Shown: positions 47,101-59,321 of the stretch, piece after piece
How positions within the stretch are numbered: the stretch's first letter is position 1
How the letters are laid out: each line of letters opens with the position of its first letter
Source of the DNA: Rhododendron vialii
Lineage: Eukaryota; Streptophyta; Magnoliopsida; Ericales; Ericaceae
DNA length: 64,000 bases
NCBI RefSeq assembly: GCF_030253575.1
Contig: NC_080564.1
Span: 5,190,501-5,254,500, forward strand
Direction: 5' to 3'
Notes under the pieces: model-generated
Database searches by the model: none
What the model saw: the letters and a program-made list of their open reading frames with translations, nothing else
Told to the model about the DNA's origin: nothing
Translations under genes and position numbers: made by a program

Positions 47101-50100
47101 ATAAGGGGCTTCCTGTGGAGAAAACGAACTATTAATCTGTTAACAACAACACAACGTAATTAGTCTAGTCAACCTATACGTCCATTCTATGTCCGATCTC
47201 TGAATATTTGTGACAGCAGCTATTTTCAGCAAAGTAGCATATTTTACATTACACATATGCATCGAAAAGGCTTTGTTGCTCTTATTCAAAAAATGATGCA
47301 CAAAAGGACTCTATATTTGAAAATCAAAGAGAAGAATCAGAAGGCACCTATGAGTACTTATGCCCTTAAACTGTTTTCTAAATGTGGGTATCCAAAAGTC
47401 CTCCGTCACATGGTAATGCAGCTATTGCCCGCGGAACTTCAATCTCCTACCTTGCTTCTAAATGTGCTCACTTATCTCTAGAAATTGCAAGCCTGCTTTT
47501 GCAGATAATTCTGCCCAATCCATAAGGCATTGCCAAACTCCTGAACCTTCAGAGTTCAGAGGTAGCTATCAAAGGCAACTCCAACATCACCCAAGGCCAA
47601 GACGTCTGACCAAAATAGGTATGTAGTTTGGAAGCCAGAGCAAAGTGTTTATCAAGGGGGTTGAGCCCGTCATACAAAGAGGGGGCGCCGACTAATATGT
47701 CCAACACAGACATCTCGGAGCACGTATCAGACCTACTGTCTGGTAGCTTGTGATACGAATTTCCACAACCTCGCAAGCTCAGGTCTGGCCCCAAGACTCG
47801 CAGAACCTATTGAACCAATGAGGAGGGGCCACCGGTCCTCAGATGCGCTGTACCCTCCTATAGGTCCAAGCATACAACTACACTTGAACAATAGTACATC
47901 AATCTCTCATCAACCACTCTCCACTGCCATCCATCTCTCTCAAGGCTGCCTGGAGCTATCTCCTCCTCCACTTCCGGTGGTCTCGAGCTATTGTTGTGTC
48001 CGCCATATTTTGGGAAGGCCATATCAGGTATTCCAATACTAACTTCCACACTCAACTCTAAGAACATTACTTGGAATCAATCAGATTTGTAAATCCTTAA
48101 TTAACTATGCATGGAGCCATACAGGATGCTGCTACACAAAAAGTTCACAGCATTTATAACCAGTTTACTTATAATCGACATTCATATCCAAGTAAACACA
48201 AACCTCCTTGCTCTGACCATGAGGCTTGTACAGTATAAACTCAGGAAATTTGATATCATCGGCAATATTATGATGTTCCACAACTCGTCCCCGAAGAATT
48301 ATTTTGAATTCTTGAGGAAGCCTTAGGTATAAAAAGGAGGAATATACCTGTGGAGCTCGAAAAAATATCTACCATAAAAACTAGGGAGCAAAGGAGAGAC
48401 TAATCGGTAAATCAAATACACAATGTGAACAGTAAAATTACACGGAGTGAAAAAGGGTAAAGGTTAGCTATATGGTGGTCAGAAGCTGAAGTTTTCAAGG
48501 AACCAGCCTGAAGCAGCTTTGAGTCTGCATTCACACGAATATCCTGCAACACGGCGTTAATTATGGGTAACCAACACGGTAAATATGACAAAAAAAGTGT
48601 TACTAAAAGAAGTAGCAGAAAAACGATAAAAGGTACTTCCACATCAAAATTTAAATCTAGCTCCATATCTCCATTGTCGTTCAACCAAAGATTGTATATA
48701 ACGATCTTTGTTCCATGATGCCCTATGTCATCAAACTGCCCACTGGACTAATAAGGATACCAAATTGAACACAATGAAGTTCAAAAAGGTGCAAGACACA
48801 AGGGATAGAGTCATAGAGATAAATCAAGAAACAAAAACAAATTTCTTGCATAGTGCCCTAATGGAAGAGTTTCAACACTTAAAGCATATAGGTAGCTAGT
48901 AACCTAAAAGAACATCTACATTGGGGTATATTAAGAGTAAACAGGTATAAGGAATAAATAAGCAAGAAATGACAGCAAAAACATACTCACTCTTAATCTG
49001 GAAGGACTTATAACAAGTTTTCTACAGCTGACAATTTCCTTGTTGAAGTAGTTGATACCACAATGAACAGGCAAAAAAGTTCTCTATGTTTTAAGTTAAA
49101 TTTAGAGTAAGTTAGGACTTAGAAAGCATGTTTTCACTTTTCCGCATGTTTCTGCTTTTTACTTTTGAAATAATATATAGAATTCGAAAACCTAATTTAG
49201 AGTAGGAGCCATTGCAGATATGATATGCCCATCTGTGGCAGGGTAAGTGATTGTTGGTAGTGAAATCTAGACTCAATGGAAACAGACATGAAGAAGGAGA
49301 GGAGAGGGGGACTGAGTGTCATTAAGCAAGGAAGATAAATTAGCAACTTCAAAACTGTCATCAGCAAAAGCACCATACAAATCAGAAACTTAAACCACTA
49401 CAAGTGCTACGAGCATTGGTTCAGTCCAGAGGCAAATGTTTCTTAATTTACCTGTTTCAACAGCATTTCTTCCGTTGAATATGGAGACCACTGCAGCAGA
49501 ACCGACAGATTGGACGAAAAATGTTCCTTGCCGTAAGAAAATATGGGTCCCAACTTCTCAGTTGATGGATTGAACTCATAATCCAACTGCAATGAAATTG
49601 AGCAAAATTCATGACTGAGTAGAGAGGTGGCAAATTTTATGGTGGTCAAAGCAGACCACAGTTCAGCTACAATACAAATAGACACATTGCTATATCTGAT
49701 AAAAAAATCTCCAGCAGATCCCAGAGAAGGTACCGCAAAAAGCAAAGAAAATGTGAATCTCAACAAGAAAATTGACCAAGTGAATTTGGAAACCGGGCGC
49801 AAATTCTAATCAACCAATATAAGTAGCTATCAGCCAGTTATACTTGATCTCCAAGAGAGAAGAACTCCCCAAAAGGTTGTTTCAAAGCATGCCAGATGTG
49901 TAATAGTCATTTAAAGTAGCAGAAGAACATATTTTACAATAGTAACACAGATTTCTGGAAATAGGTTGAACTGGATAAAGGCATAATGAAAGAATCTTTA
50001 GGGGAAAGAAAATTATTTAAATGTCCAACTTACCAGTGGCACTACTATTCTGTCGTGTCCTGATTGTCTTAAAAATGTGTATGAGAGGAGTCCAACGCTT

Positions 50101-52548
50101 TGAGACACTGTCCTGGTCATTAGTGCAGTATAAATATGAATGGAAGAATTCCAATTTCACAAGATATAACCAAACGCTATAACCAGAGATGACCACAAAC
50201 TTCTACATTGGAGAGGTCTAAAAGCAATTATTCTTGACCTAAAGGAAGTTGGATAGAGAGTCATGCTTTCATGGACATGTCTAATAGCCATGGACGCAAA
50301 TTACAATGTGTTTGAGTAATTTAAGAGCAGAGAGAAAGAGAGAGTACCCACTACGCAGTACCTGGAAATCCCTCTTATGTTGCGAAACAAGTAAGAGTTT
50401 AAAACTTTATTCCAAATAAGAAGGTTTACAGTCCATAAAGTATCCTATCTTTATCATACAATAGCGTCTCTCTTGCTCTCCTTTCATATATGAATTAATT
50501 AGGGGGACACAGGACACAGAAGGATAAAGGAATAACTCACTGAGAAAAATTCAGATGGAGGTAAACAACTATGTTACTATGCACAAACCTCTTTTTCAAG
50601 CGACGGGCAAACACAATAACATCTGCTCCAAGTCTCATAGAACTTGTCTTGAACCCATTTCCATCTAAAAGGCTCAAGCCACCCAGTTAGTAACCACAAG
50701 AAAGAAAGCTTTGGGAAAGCAAGTTAACAAGATAGTATTCATACACTGCCCAATGGAGCATTTCGTTTTCTTATCAGAAAATCCAAAGCTCATACAACGC
50801 CTTATAGTTTTCGGATCCATTCCACCACCATCATCTTGTACATGCAAGGCATAACACCGCAAGTAAAGTTAACTAAAAGGGAAATTTTACGTTCATTTTA
50901 GTGGGACAGCAAAATGGTTGAGGAGGTTTCAAAGGAATTACCTTGAATGAGCAAAGCTGGGCTTCCATCTCGTGGATTTGTAGTCTTGTCTACAACAACA
51001 GAAGTAGCCCCATTTCGTACCTGCTTCACAGAAAGAACACCATTGAATAGACATACAGCATCACGAGCACGTGTATGATATGACATGACCTCTTAGATAA
51101 CATGTTTTTTTTGGTTCTTATGAAGACACAGAATAGCAATTAAGTAAAAGCAAATGAAGAGCGAACTTGGAGTTAAACATTGCATATCCCAGGAGTTATT
51201 GTCTGAAAAGAAACTCTGGCCTGAAAAACTTTTAATACCCTCTCAGGTTCTAAATAAAACATCTAATACAATACAGTTCCAGCTGGATTTGTATAGCTCA
51301 ATGAGATACTGGACTTAATCTAAACAGTTCAAGATATAGTGGAGCAGTTGAGCGGGAACAAATATGAACTTACCTCGTCAACTGCATTGTCAAGCAACTC
51401 TGCTATAGCTGCAAGCAAGGATCAACAAGAAAAGGTGCAAAATAGTGGATTAAATACTATTTTTTGGGGGGTAAATAGATTAAATACGATTTACATTGCA
51501 TAATGGTTAACATTTTGTCACAGATTCAAAGCAGGAACGTACCACCGAATGCCCACTTATGTGAGGTGGCATTTGAGTGAAGGAACATTGGGTGGACATG
51601 TAAATGATTCGCCCCTTCTGTAAAAGGTTCACTCAGAAAACAATCTAATCAGTAGCCAACACAGACACAACTATATAGTTCTAAATTGCTTATACTGCTG
51701 CTTTATTTAGTTTACCGTATCTTCTACTCCTATGTACCTATAGTTGTTTAGCCCTAAGGGGTTGGCCTGGTGGTCATGTCTTGGGATTTAAGGGTTCGCT
51801 CTATCCTAAGGTCTCAGGTTCGAAACCTCTAAAGAGCTATCAACTCCTTTGGGCCCAGTCCAGACTCCAGGCTTTGCTAGTAGATGGTGGGATTGGTCCC
51901 CCAAGATTAGTCAAGGGTGCACGTAAGCCGGCCGAATCACATGAGTTATCAAAAAAAATGTACCTACAGTTTTTACTAGCGTCACCTTCACAACTCATTT
52001 ACCTACTCTTGCTTCTTATCTTTTCCTAGCAATTTGAAAAGTAAAAAAAGGTCACATTAATTGGTTGGCCAATACAATGTTGAAAATCCTACTCAATCCT
52101 CCATTTTTCAGTCTGCATAAGTGCCTAATATAGTGCAGGAATAATGGAAAGCCAAATACTAGTAATATGTAAAATTGAACTGCTGCATACTTTGATGCTG
52201 GGTTTTAGAACCCTCTCCCATGTCGTAGTTCCCAGCTTTCCAAAATTGCCGACAAATTGGAGCTGGACCAAAAGCAGGAATAGAAGGGCTTGACTCATCA
52301 ACCGGTGAAGGCCCTTGATCTAAAGCACTTGAGTCATTTTGAATTGTACTACTTGCAACTGAGACTATGTTTTCCTCGGGTTCTTGTCGCATTTTAGATT
52401 TTCGGCGAACTTTCTTGCTCTTAGTCTGGGTATTCCATTCATGTTCGATTGTTCCCAAGGCAGAATCCAGCCTCCTTTTACTTTTTTTCCCTCTTGACTT
52501 GCCAATCATGTCATCAGCAGACAACTCTACAACGTTGGCAGAGCTCAT
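44150..52548 (-). CDS. MORC-family GHKL ATPase gene, possibly disrupted
   Basis: Coding exons, minus strand: 52191-52548, 51543-51617, 51374-51408, 50942-51020, 50745-50834, 50589-50664, 50034-50112, 49452-49586, 48637-48735, 48442-48543, 48204-48347, 46979-47071, 46597-46648, about 46413-46521, 46040-46302, 45302-45372, 44508-44550, 44150-44305. GHKL motifs ELLDNAVDE, DDGGGMDPKTIRRCMSFGF and YGNGFKTSSMRLGADV are intact. The S5-like part (HHGTKIVIYNLWLNDNGDME, LYLRLPQEFKIILRG, GFNVYHKNSLIL, PFWRVKHATN) follows, then DKQDFEKTP and CGLIGYQLVKK. Plant MORCs act in the nucleus in silencing and immunity. The family's GVLEANFIEP segment is replaced by sequence with TAG codons (about 46507, 46498), and exons 15 and 16 do not join in frame. 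The first coding exon follows a likely 5' UTR intron. Pseudogene or assembly error remains possible. Confidence 0.85.
51751..51957 (+). mobile_element. Au-type SINE with target duplication
   Basis: A box TGGCCTGGTGG near 51764, perfect B box GGTTCGAAACC at 51817-51827, and the 3' motif TAGTCAAGGGTGCACGTAAG before a short A run. Flanks share ATGTACCTAYAGTT (left from 51733, right from 51958). It lies in MORC intron 1. Confidence 0.85.
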
Positions 52549-53042
52549 CTTGGATACTGCAAAAGAATGGGAATATGAGTTAGATGGCAAGAAAATGAAA
52601 ATCCTGAAATACTGTAGATGATTACAGCTAGTAATGAAGTGAAAACAGCTCAAAATAAAACAAATATAGAAGTAGAGGACGAAAATACAAAAAGAGCTTT
52701 CCAAGGAATCAAAGCCAGCAGGCCTACAGAAGAACTGTTGCTATACCACACCATTGGGTTACAAACCATACCCAAAAAAAACACTACATTAACATATATG
52801 TACGTGGTACAGCAAAAATGCCTAGGCTCATACGAGATTTCACTATATTTTCGATAGAAAAAGAACAAGAAGAAGAGCACAGTTCCCTTAGTATCCAAAG
52901 GCAATTTCGTCCCAACCCCCCATTTTCACATCACATGAGCAATGCTATGCACACAACTTCAAAACACAATGCCGGACACGACTTCAAAAAACAACTTCAC
53001 ACACAACTATGTCGGGAACCGTTTGATGGGTCTATGCATCGA

Positions 53043-53168
53043 ACGGTTTCGGATACAGTTGTTTCCGGAGTTGTGTTATTTCATACGGTTTCGGGTACAG
53101 TTGTTTCCGGAGATGTGTTGTTTCATACGGTTTCGGATACAGTTGTTTCTGGAGTTGTGTTTTTTCAT
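53043..53168. repeat. Minisatellite, 3 x 42 bp
   Basis: The unit begins ACGGTTTCGGATACAGTTGT and is repeated three times with a few substitutions. Because 42 is a multiple of three and no unit has a stop in that frame, a 149-codon ORF (52818-53267) runs through it. I do not regard that ORF as a gene without transcript support. Confidence 0.9.
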
Positions 53169-53414
53169 AGTTTTCAACAAGGCGATGCTCCTGCACAACT
53201 CCGTCAACTCACCCCTGCAACTCCGTCAACTGATCACGGAGTTGGATCATCGAATGCTGGCCACTAGTCCAAAGGCTTTAAAGAACCCACACTAACCACT
53301 AACATGCACAGCCATGAAACACAAAACACTAGCATCTGAAAAGGATTTTTCCTTCATAATTTCCACCCCATAAGTCTAACCCTAACAAACTACTTTAACA
53401 AAAACTAGCATCCC

Positions 53415-53604
53415 CAAGCGGCAATGGGATTGGCCTAGTAATCAAGGCCTGGGATTTAGGGCTTTGCTCACTCTTATGGTCTCGAAACCCCTCAAGATCT
53501 CAGGTCGAAACCTTGATTAGTCGTGCACATAAATTAGTGTGCATAAGTTAACCCGGATAAATTAGTGTGCATAAGTTAACCCGGATGCTGAGTTATAAAA
53601 AAAA
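53415..53604 (+). mobile_element. Au-like SINE with internal 28-bp duplication
   Basis: The head GGGATTGGCCTAGTAATCAA, a degenerate B box (CAGGTCGAAACC) and the tail TTAGTCGTGCACATAAATTA resemble 51751-51957. The tail segment AAATTAGTGTGCATAAGTTA plus ACCCGGAT is duplicated perfectly (53531-53558, 53559-53586). Flanks share CTARCATCC. Confidence 0.75.
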
Positions 53605-54317
53605 CCTAACATCCATAACCATTTTTTTTTTTTTTCACATTGGACGATTGGGTTTTTCCACATTTGACGACTGGAAGGACTATACTGAAGCATTATACGG
53701 AGACGGTGTAACATCGGCTACCAAAATAGGAGTATAATTTGCTTGTTGAGTTGCCTGAATCATTTATATGAGTTCATCAAACCAATACAACGCATAACCC
53801 AAGACGTAAATCCACTAATACTAGCTGATCATGGGAACTTCAGCGCCCACAGCCAGAAATTCAATTTCCCCATCAACAATTTTAACATGAAAACTAAAAC
53901 CAGTCTACTCAACCATTCACATGCACAACAAATCCAAAACCCATTTACCCATTTTTGAGACGGTTTCAACAAAATGCAAGTTCCTAGAAGCAAAATCTAG
54001 CAGAAATCAGCAAAGATTTGAGCAAACGACACATTGTTACCCGTTCTAAACGAGAATTACAGAAACCCAATGACACAGGGATTGACAAATTTTCGGGTCG
54101 ATACGTATAGAAGAAACAAGTCTGCCCCCGCTCATTCACAAGTGCACTCCCCATATTTTCGTGGGATCAGTTCCGGAAGAAGTTATGGTACACAGAGTAT
54201 ACCGTATGTCTCAATTATGACAATTTGTGATTTTCATTATGCCAATTTTTGGTTTTCAAATGCATATTTATGATTCTAGTTACGACTTGTACATTAAAAT
54301 TTACCTGTTGAACAGGT

Positions 54318-56935
54318 CATTAGCAGGTTACCCATAATTAAAAAATATTGTTATTATGTAACCATAATTATTCGTACTGAAATCCATAATACTTGTACCC
54401 TAACCAAATATATGCGTACAATATCAAAAATTAAATAATGTTACCACAAATGTTATAACAACATCATAAATTGGCATTATCTTACCACAATGAATCGTAC
54501 CAAATTTTTTTGACTCGTATGATATTCCGTAACAAAATCAAAATATGTCGTATCAGAATCAACAATTGTTATACCCAAGCCAAAAATATTTGTAAAATGC
54601 CACAAATTTTAGAAAATAATCACAATTATTATGACAACACCTAAAATTGTCATTTTCTTAACACAATGTGTCATATCAAAAGAAAACATATTTAAATACC
54701 ATAAATTTTATAACAAACCATAATTGTTATGACAATACCATAAATTGACGTTTTCTTACCACAATGTGTCGTACTAAAGGAAATTAATTAAAATATTCCG
54801 TAATAACACATGTCTAAAATACCACAAATTTAGTAATATAACCAAATTTGTTATGACAACACCATAAATTGACGTTTTTATATCCACAACGTGTCGTATA
54901 AAAAAATTCAATCAGAATGTTCAATTAACGGTAGTTATAATCAACAAAATATCATACCTCAAATTCAGTAATATAATCAAATTTTTTATAACAACACCAT
55001 AAATTAACGTTTTCATACCCACAACATATCGTATAAAAAATTCAATTGAAATGCTCAGTTAACGATAGTTATTATTAGCAAAATATCATACCGCAAATTC
55101 AGTAATATAACCAAATTTGTTATGACAACACCATAAATTGGCATTTTCATACCCACAACGTGTCGTATAAAAAAAATTCAATCGGAATGTTCAGTAAACG
55201 ATAGTTATAATTGACAAAATACAATACCACTAATTATTTTCAATTCCCGCCACATTATTTTTTCAAAATTTAAAATTTTCACCATATTATCTTAATTTTC
55301 GATTCCCTCTACACTAATTTTTCAAATTCTTATTTGTCCCTACACAATACCTCAATAATTTAAACTAAAAATGAAGTTTTTGCACAAAATTTTCATCCAA
55401 GAAATTCACCAAAAAGTAAGTACTATACCCAAATTTTCGAATACAACTACAGTTTCCTCTCAAAATATTAGTCTAAATCAAATTCTTTTTCTACAAAATT
55501 TAATTCAAAAAATCAAAATTCCTTTGTGGAAAAATAAGAGGTCACGAAAAAATAATTATCCAACTGTCTCAAATGCATACACTTTCAACACTAAAATGGA
55601 GTACAAAAAAATAAGTGTGAATATCAAAAAATAGAGTGTGAAAATTACTCTCCTTTTTGTAATTGGTGAAATTAATTATATTAATACCCAATCTTATCAA
55701 TATTTAGGGCGGTGCACTTAACAATTGGCACTATATATTTAACACATGGATCGGTGTCAAACCTTCACCCCATGCGTACCAATCCAAATTTAATGGTGGT
55801 CCTTGGAACTAGGCCGTAGAAGTAAAATCTAAATAATTTTGTAAATTTATTGTCACTGTATTTTCTTTCAAAAAAAATTATTATAATCGACATTTTGATT
55901 TACACCAATGACATAGCTATAATATGATCTACAAGTGCAGGCCCATCACTAGGACGGAGGCATTTGAGGCCTCTATCTTCTCAAATTTTTAGCCTGAAAA
56001 TAACGCCCTTACATACAAGAAAATATTATATAATCAATAGCCTTTAGAATTACAAATTCTCAATTGTGTACCATAGTGATAAGGTGTTGGAGTTTGACAT
56101 TTATCTAAAAGATCTGGGGTTCAAGTCTTAAACCCTTCGTTCCTATTTTTTTTTAAAAGAATGTTATTATTTTTTAGAATAAATCATATAGTTAGTCCTT
56201 GAAGTTTCATAATTCAACAAATCTCATCGTTCAATTTCAATACAACATTAAAATATAATAATGCACCATCTGAGCCCCACGTAAGGTGTTTATTTTATTT
56301 TATATTTTATTTTATCAAAATCGTCTATCTTTTACATAATATTAATTAGGTCATTCGTATCAAGAATGAAGTTGATGGCTTATAGCTAGACACTTAATTG
56401 GATGAAAAATATCATTCTATTATTCAATTTGCGTGCCGATGATGGAGTTTCCTAAACTTGATTGAGACAAAAAATTACGTAGGTGACTTAATCAACAAAC
56501 ATAAAAAATTCAACGGATTTGATCGTCATTATTGTGTCACAGTCGCATGACTACATTACATTCAACTACAATAGAGGACTAGGTTTCATACCAAATATAA
56601 ATTGACTGTACAATCTAAATGTCGTTAGTGATTGTATTTTTAAAATGATCGATCAGGACTGTTAGGATGTTAAGTTATACAATATTTAATTTGTGATATT
56701 TTAGACATGTATTTTGTTTGGGTATAATAATTATTGATTGTGCAACGATATATTTTGGTCTTGTATCTAGTATTTTTTGATCGATTTCTTTTGGTACAAC
56801 ACATTGTGGTAAGAAAGTGTCAATTTTTTGTGTTGTCATAACAATTGTGGTTATATTATATAATTTGTAGTATTTTACACATGAGGGAGAGGGAGAGAAA
56901 GTCAACGAAGAGAGAACAACCTGTTACCTGCTAAG
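54318..56935. mobile_element. Element with about 134-bp subrepeats and an inverted right end
   Basis: About six degenerate copies of a unit with CACCATAAATTGACG, ACCACAAYGTGTCGTA and AACGATAGTTATAAT lie at 54440-55235; the last spacings are about 134 bases. About 200 bp of the same repeat recurs inverted at 56680-56885. TTAGCAGGTTAC (54319) and an inverted TTAGCAGGTAAC near 56930 may be the tips. The middle has no recognisable transposase. This resembles subterminal repeats of CACTA- or Mutator-like elements, but the class is not proven. Confidence 0.6.
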
Positions 56936-58940
56936 CCATTTTTTTATTTTATTAATTGGTTTAATAAATGGGTGGTCCGGATTATTTACTTTGAAATCCA
57001 AGGGTTTAAAATCATGATGCGTACGGTACACTCCTTAATAAGGGATGTGTACCATAGGACTACCCATCAGTTCCTCTCAACTTTAAAAGGAATGCATGGG
57101 ACGAAAAGTTTAGGAAAGTTTGGGGAAACTTGTTTTCGGAGCGGCTACAAATAATTTATTTACGGAGTTGTGAAATTTCAGCCGTTCGTTGCTATAATTA
57201 ATGATTTAATTTTAAAAAAAAACCATTTAAGTGAATAGTTTGTGAAATCAATTGTTCAAATTCATTAAATGTTTGGACCGCATACATCATTGTTAATTTC
57301 ATTTTTAAAGAAATTTTCAGAGAAATTTTTCGGGATCCATAGAATTATTAACTTTGTTCTTCCTTTCGTTTCATTTGCAGTTGAGCCACCTCAACCAAAC
57401 TGTATCCACAATGTCTGTACCTCTGTTCACCTGTAAGGTATGCAAGATTACACCCAAAACTAGTCCCGCAATTGGACAATTTTAGTATTTTGGAACTTGG
57501 CAAAAGAAAGGAAGGAAAAATAATACATAAAAAAAACCTAGAGGAAAAGTTAAAAAGAAATTTGAGAGAAAAATCAACTTGTTTTTTAAACTCTCTCTTT
57601 TCTTTCTCTAGAAAAATACTAAAAATAAAGCTTTTAAATTTTTATCTTCTTTAAATTTTTTTTTCTTTTCCCCAAGTTTCAAACAAAGTCTTAAAATTTA
57701 ATCTCTTCAATTTCTATTTTGGTGCAACTTGTTTACATGCTTATCGTTATATGATTATAGCATTTTTCTAAAAACATTTTTTTTTAAAATTCTACAAGGT
57801 GAACTATTTGAATTATTATTTTGATTGGAATGGACTCACAAAATAAAGTGCATCTTTTTTAACGCATCTAATCTTTTTTATAATTCTAAAAAAATTCTTT
57901 AAAATAAAATAAATATTGTTTTAGAAATGAGTTTTTATTTTTAAGTACAAGTAGTACATACAGTTTGAATAATCTTTTTAGTTTCATTCCAAAATAATTA
58001 TTTTTTCGTGCATAAAGGTAAATTATCTAAATATAAAGCTAAATAATTTTCTTAAAGACATTCGCTTCGGGATAGCAAGGAATTACACCAAAAGCCCATC
58101 TCTTAGAGATTCCAAACACATCTGAATTCATCCTAGGGGTGTTTTGGCCAATAATCCAAACTCTTTTGCCTTTTCTACATTTTTGTCAATTTTTTTTTAA
58201 AATTAATAGTTCGCCTCAACAAGAAAAACCATAAAGAAATAAAAATAGAAACCAAGGCAAAAATAACTTAAAATAATTACCTAAATAAACACTAGTTTAA
58301 TATTTAAAAATATTTTCACATCTGGATATCAACAAAACTAAATGAAGAATCCATCCTTTAGGGAGTCCAAACACCTTGAATCTATTCTAAGTTTTTTTTT
58401 CTTTATTCAATATTTATTTTTGTTTTTGTTCGTTTTGAGGCGATTTTTTTTTTTATGTTTTAGTAGTTTGTTTCAAAAAAAGAAAAAAGCTATAGAAATA
58501 GAAAAAAAAACAATTAAAATCATGGTCCTAAAATTACATCCTAAATACTCTGAAAGAATTATGAGTGACTAACCGGCCGGTCCAAAAAACTAGATCAAAA
58601 CACCAGTAGCTTCTGGACGACGCCAAAAAGCACCAGTAAGGATTTTGACATTTTTAACGACGATAATACCCTTCTTCTGCAACACTTGTAGGGCGTGAGC
58701 AAACACACAAACACTCAACTCCATCTTCCCCCAGCGAGCACGCGCACTCTCTCTCTCTCTGGTAATTTTCTTAAGAATTATTTATGCCAACACTACCTTA
58801 AATAAGTACGAGGATCAAAAAAAAAAAAAAAACCTTAAATAAGTACACTGGGCTGGGCTGGTCGAGCAGGCCCACTGCCTGGCATATATTCCTCGGTCAG
58901 CGTCCAGACCCCCGATGAAACGTCATCGTTTCGACATCGA

Positions 58941-58985
58941 TCTCCCGCCAAAGAATCCTAGCAGAACCGACCCCACCTATAAATA
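58941..58985 (+). promoter_or_regulatory. MER3 core promoter: E2F-like site and TATA box
   Basis: TCTCCCGCCAAA at 58941-58952 is, on the other strand, TTTGGCGGGAGA, close to the E2F consensus. CTATAAATA at 58978-58986 fits a TATA box, placing transcription start near 59010. A probable 5' UTR intron follows (GTAAGT at 59031 to AG at 59261). Confidence 0.55.
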
Positions 58986-59030
58986 TCCCCCATTTCGTTT
59001 CCAGTCCTGCTACGAAATTTCGTTTCCACT

Positions 59031-59035
<5 letters not shown>

Positions 59036-59069
<34 letters not shown>
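59036..59069. repeat. (CT)n tract at the start of the MER3 5' UTR intron
   Basis: About 17 CT units directly after the likely donor GTAAGT. Confidence 0.93.
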
Positions 59070-59071
<2 letters not shown>

Positions 59072-59321
59072 GTTGAATCTATGAGTTACGAGAATATAAG
59101 CATCAGATCGATATATCTACACACATACGGACGCGTTCTACCTCAACCAATGGAATCATAGAATTGCTCTGATTTATTTTCTGCAGCAATTACCCCATAG
59201 AATTGTACTCTTACAGTCTTACTCTTGTATTATACATATATATGTATGTATGCTTGTATAGGAGTTGATCGTGGAGATTGTGTCTTTTGTTTCCTCGGCG
59301 GAGTGATAAAGGAGCTGCATC

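Larger units (their letters stand above)
52549..59321. other. Region between the divergent MORC and MER3 genes
   Basis: Left end: the likely MORC 5' UTR intron (acceptor just before 52556) and promoter. Then come a 3 x 42-bp minisatellite (53043-53168), a SINE (53415-53604), a large tandem-repeat element (54318-56935) and AT-rich DNA without recognisable genes (57000-58550). The MER3 promoter and 5' UTR are at the right. A SINE-like GGTTCAAGTCTTAAACCC motif occurs near 56110. Confidence 0.7.

Noticed and set aside
47549..48067. Possible captured gene fragment in the MORC intron (47072-48203)
   Set aside because: The short minus-strand frame (CSEMSVLDILVGAPSLYDGL) looks protein-like, but I could not assign it and saw no splice structure.
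51764..51827. A and B boxes suggesting a tRNA gene
   Set aside because: They belong to an Au SINE with a poly(A)-like tail and target duplications; no cloverleaf.
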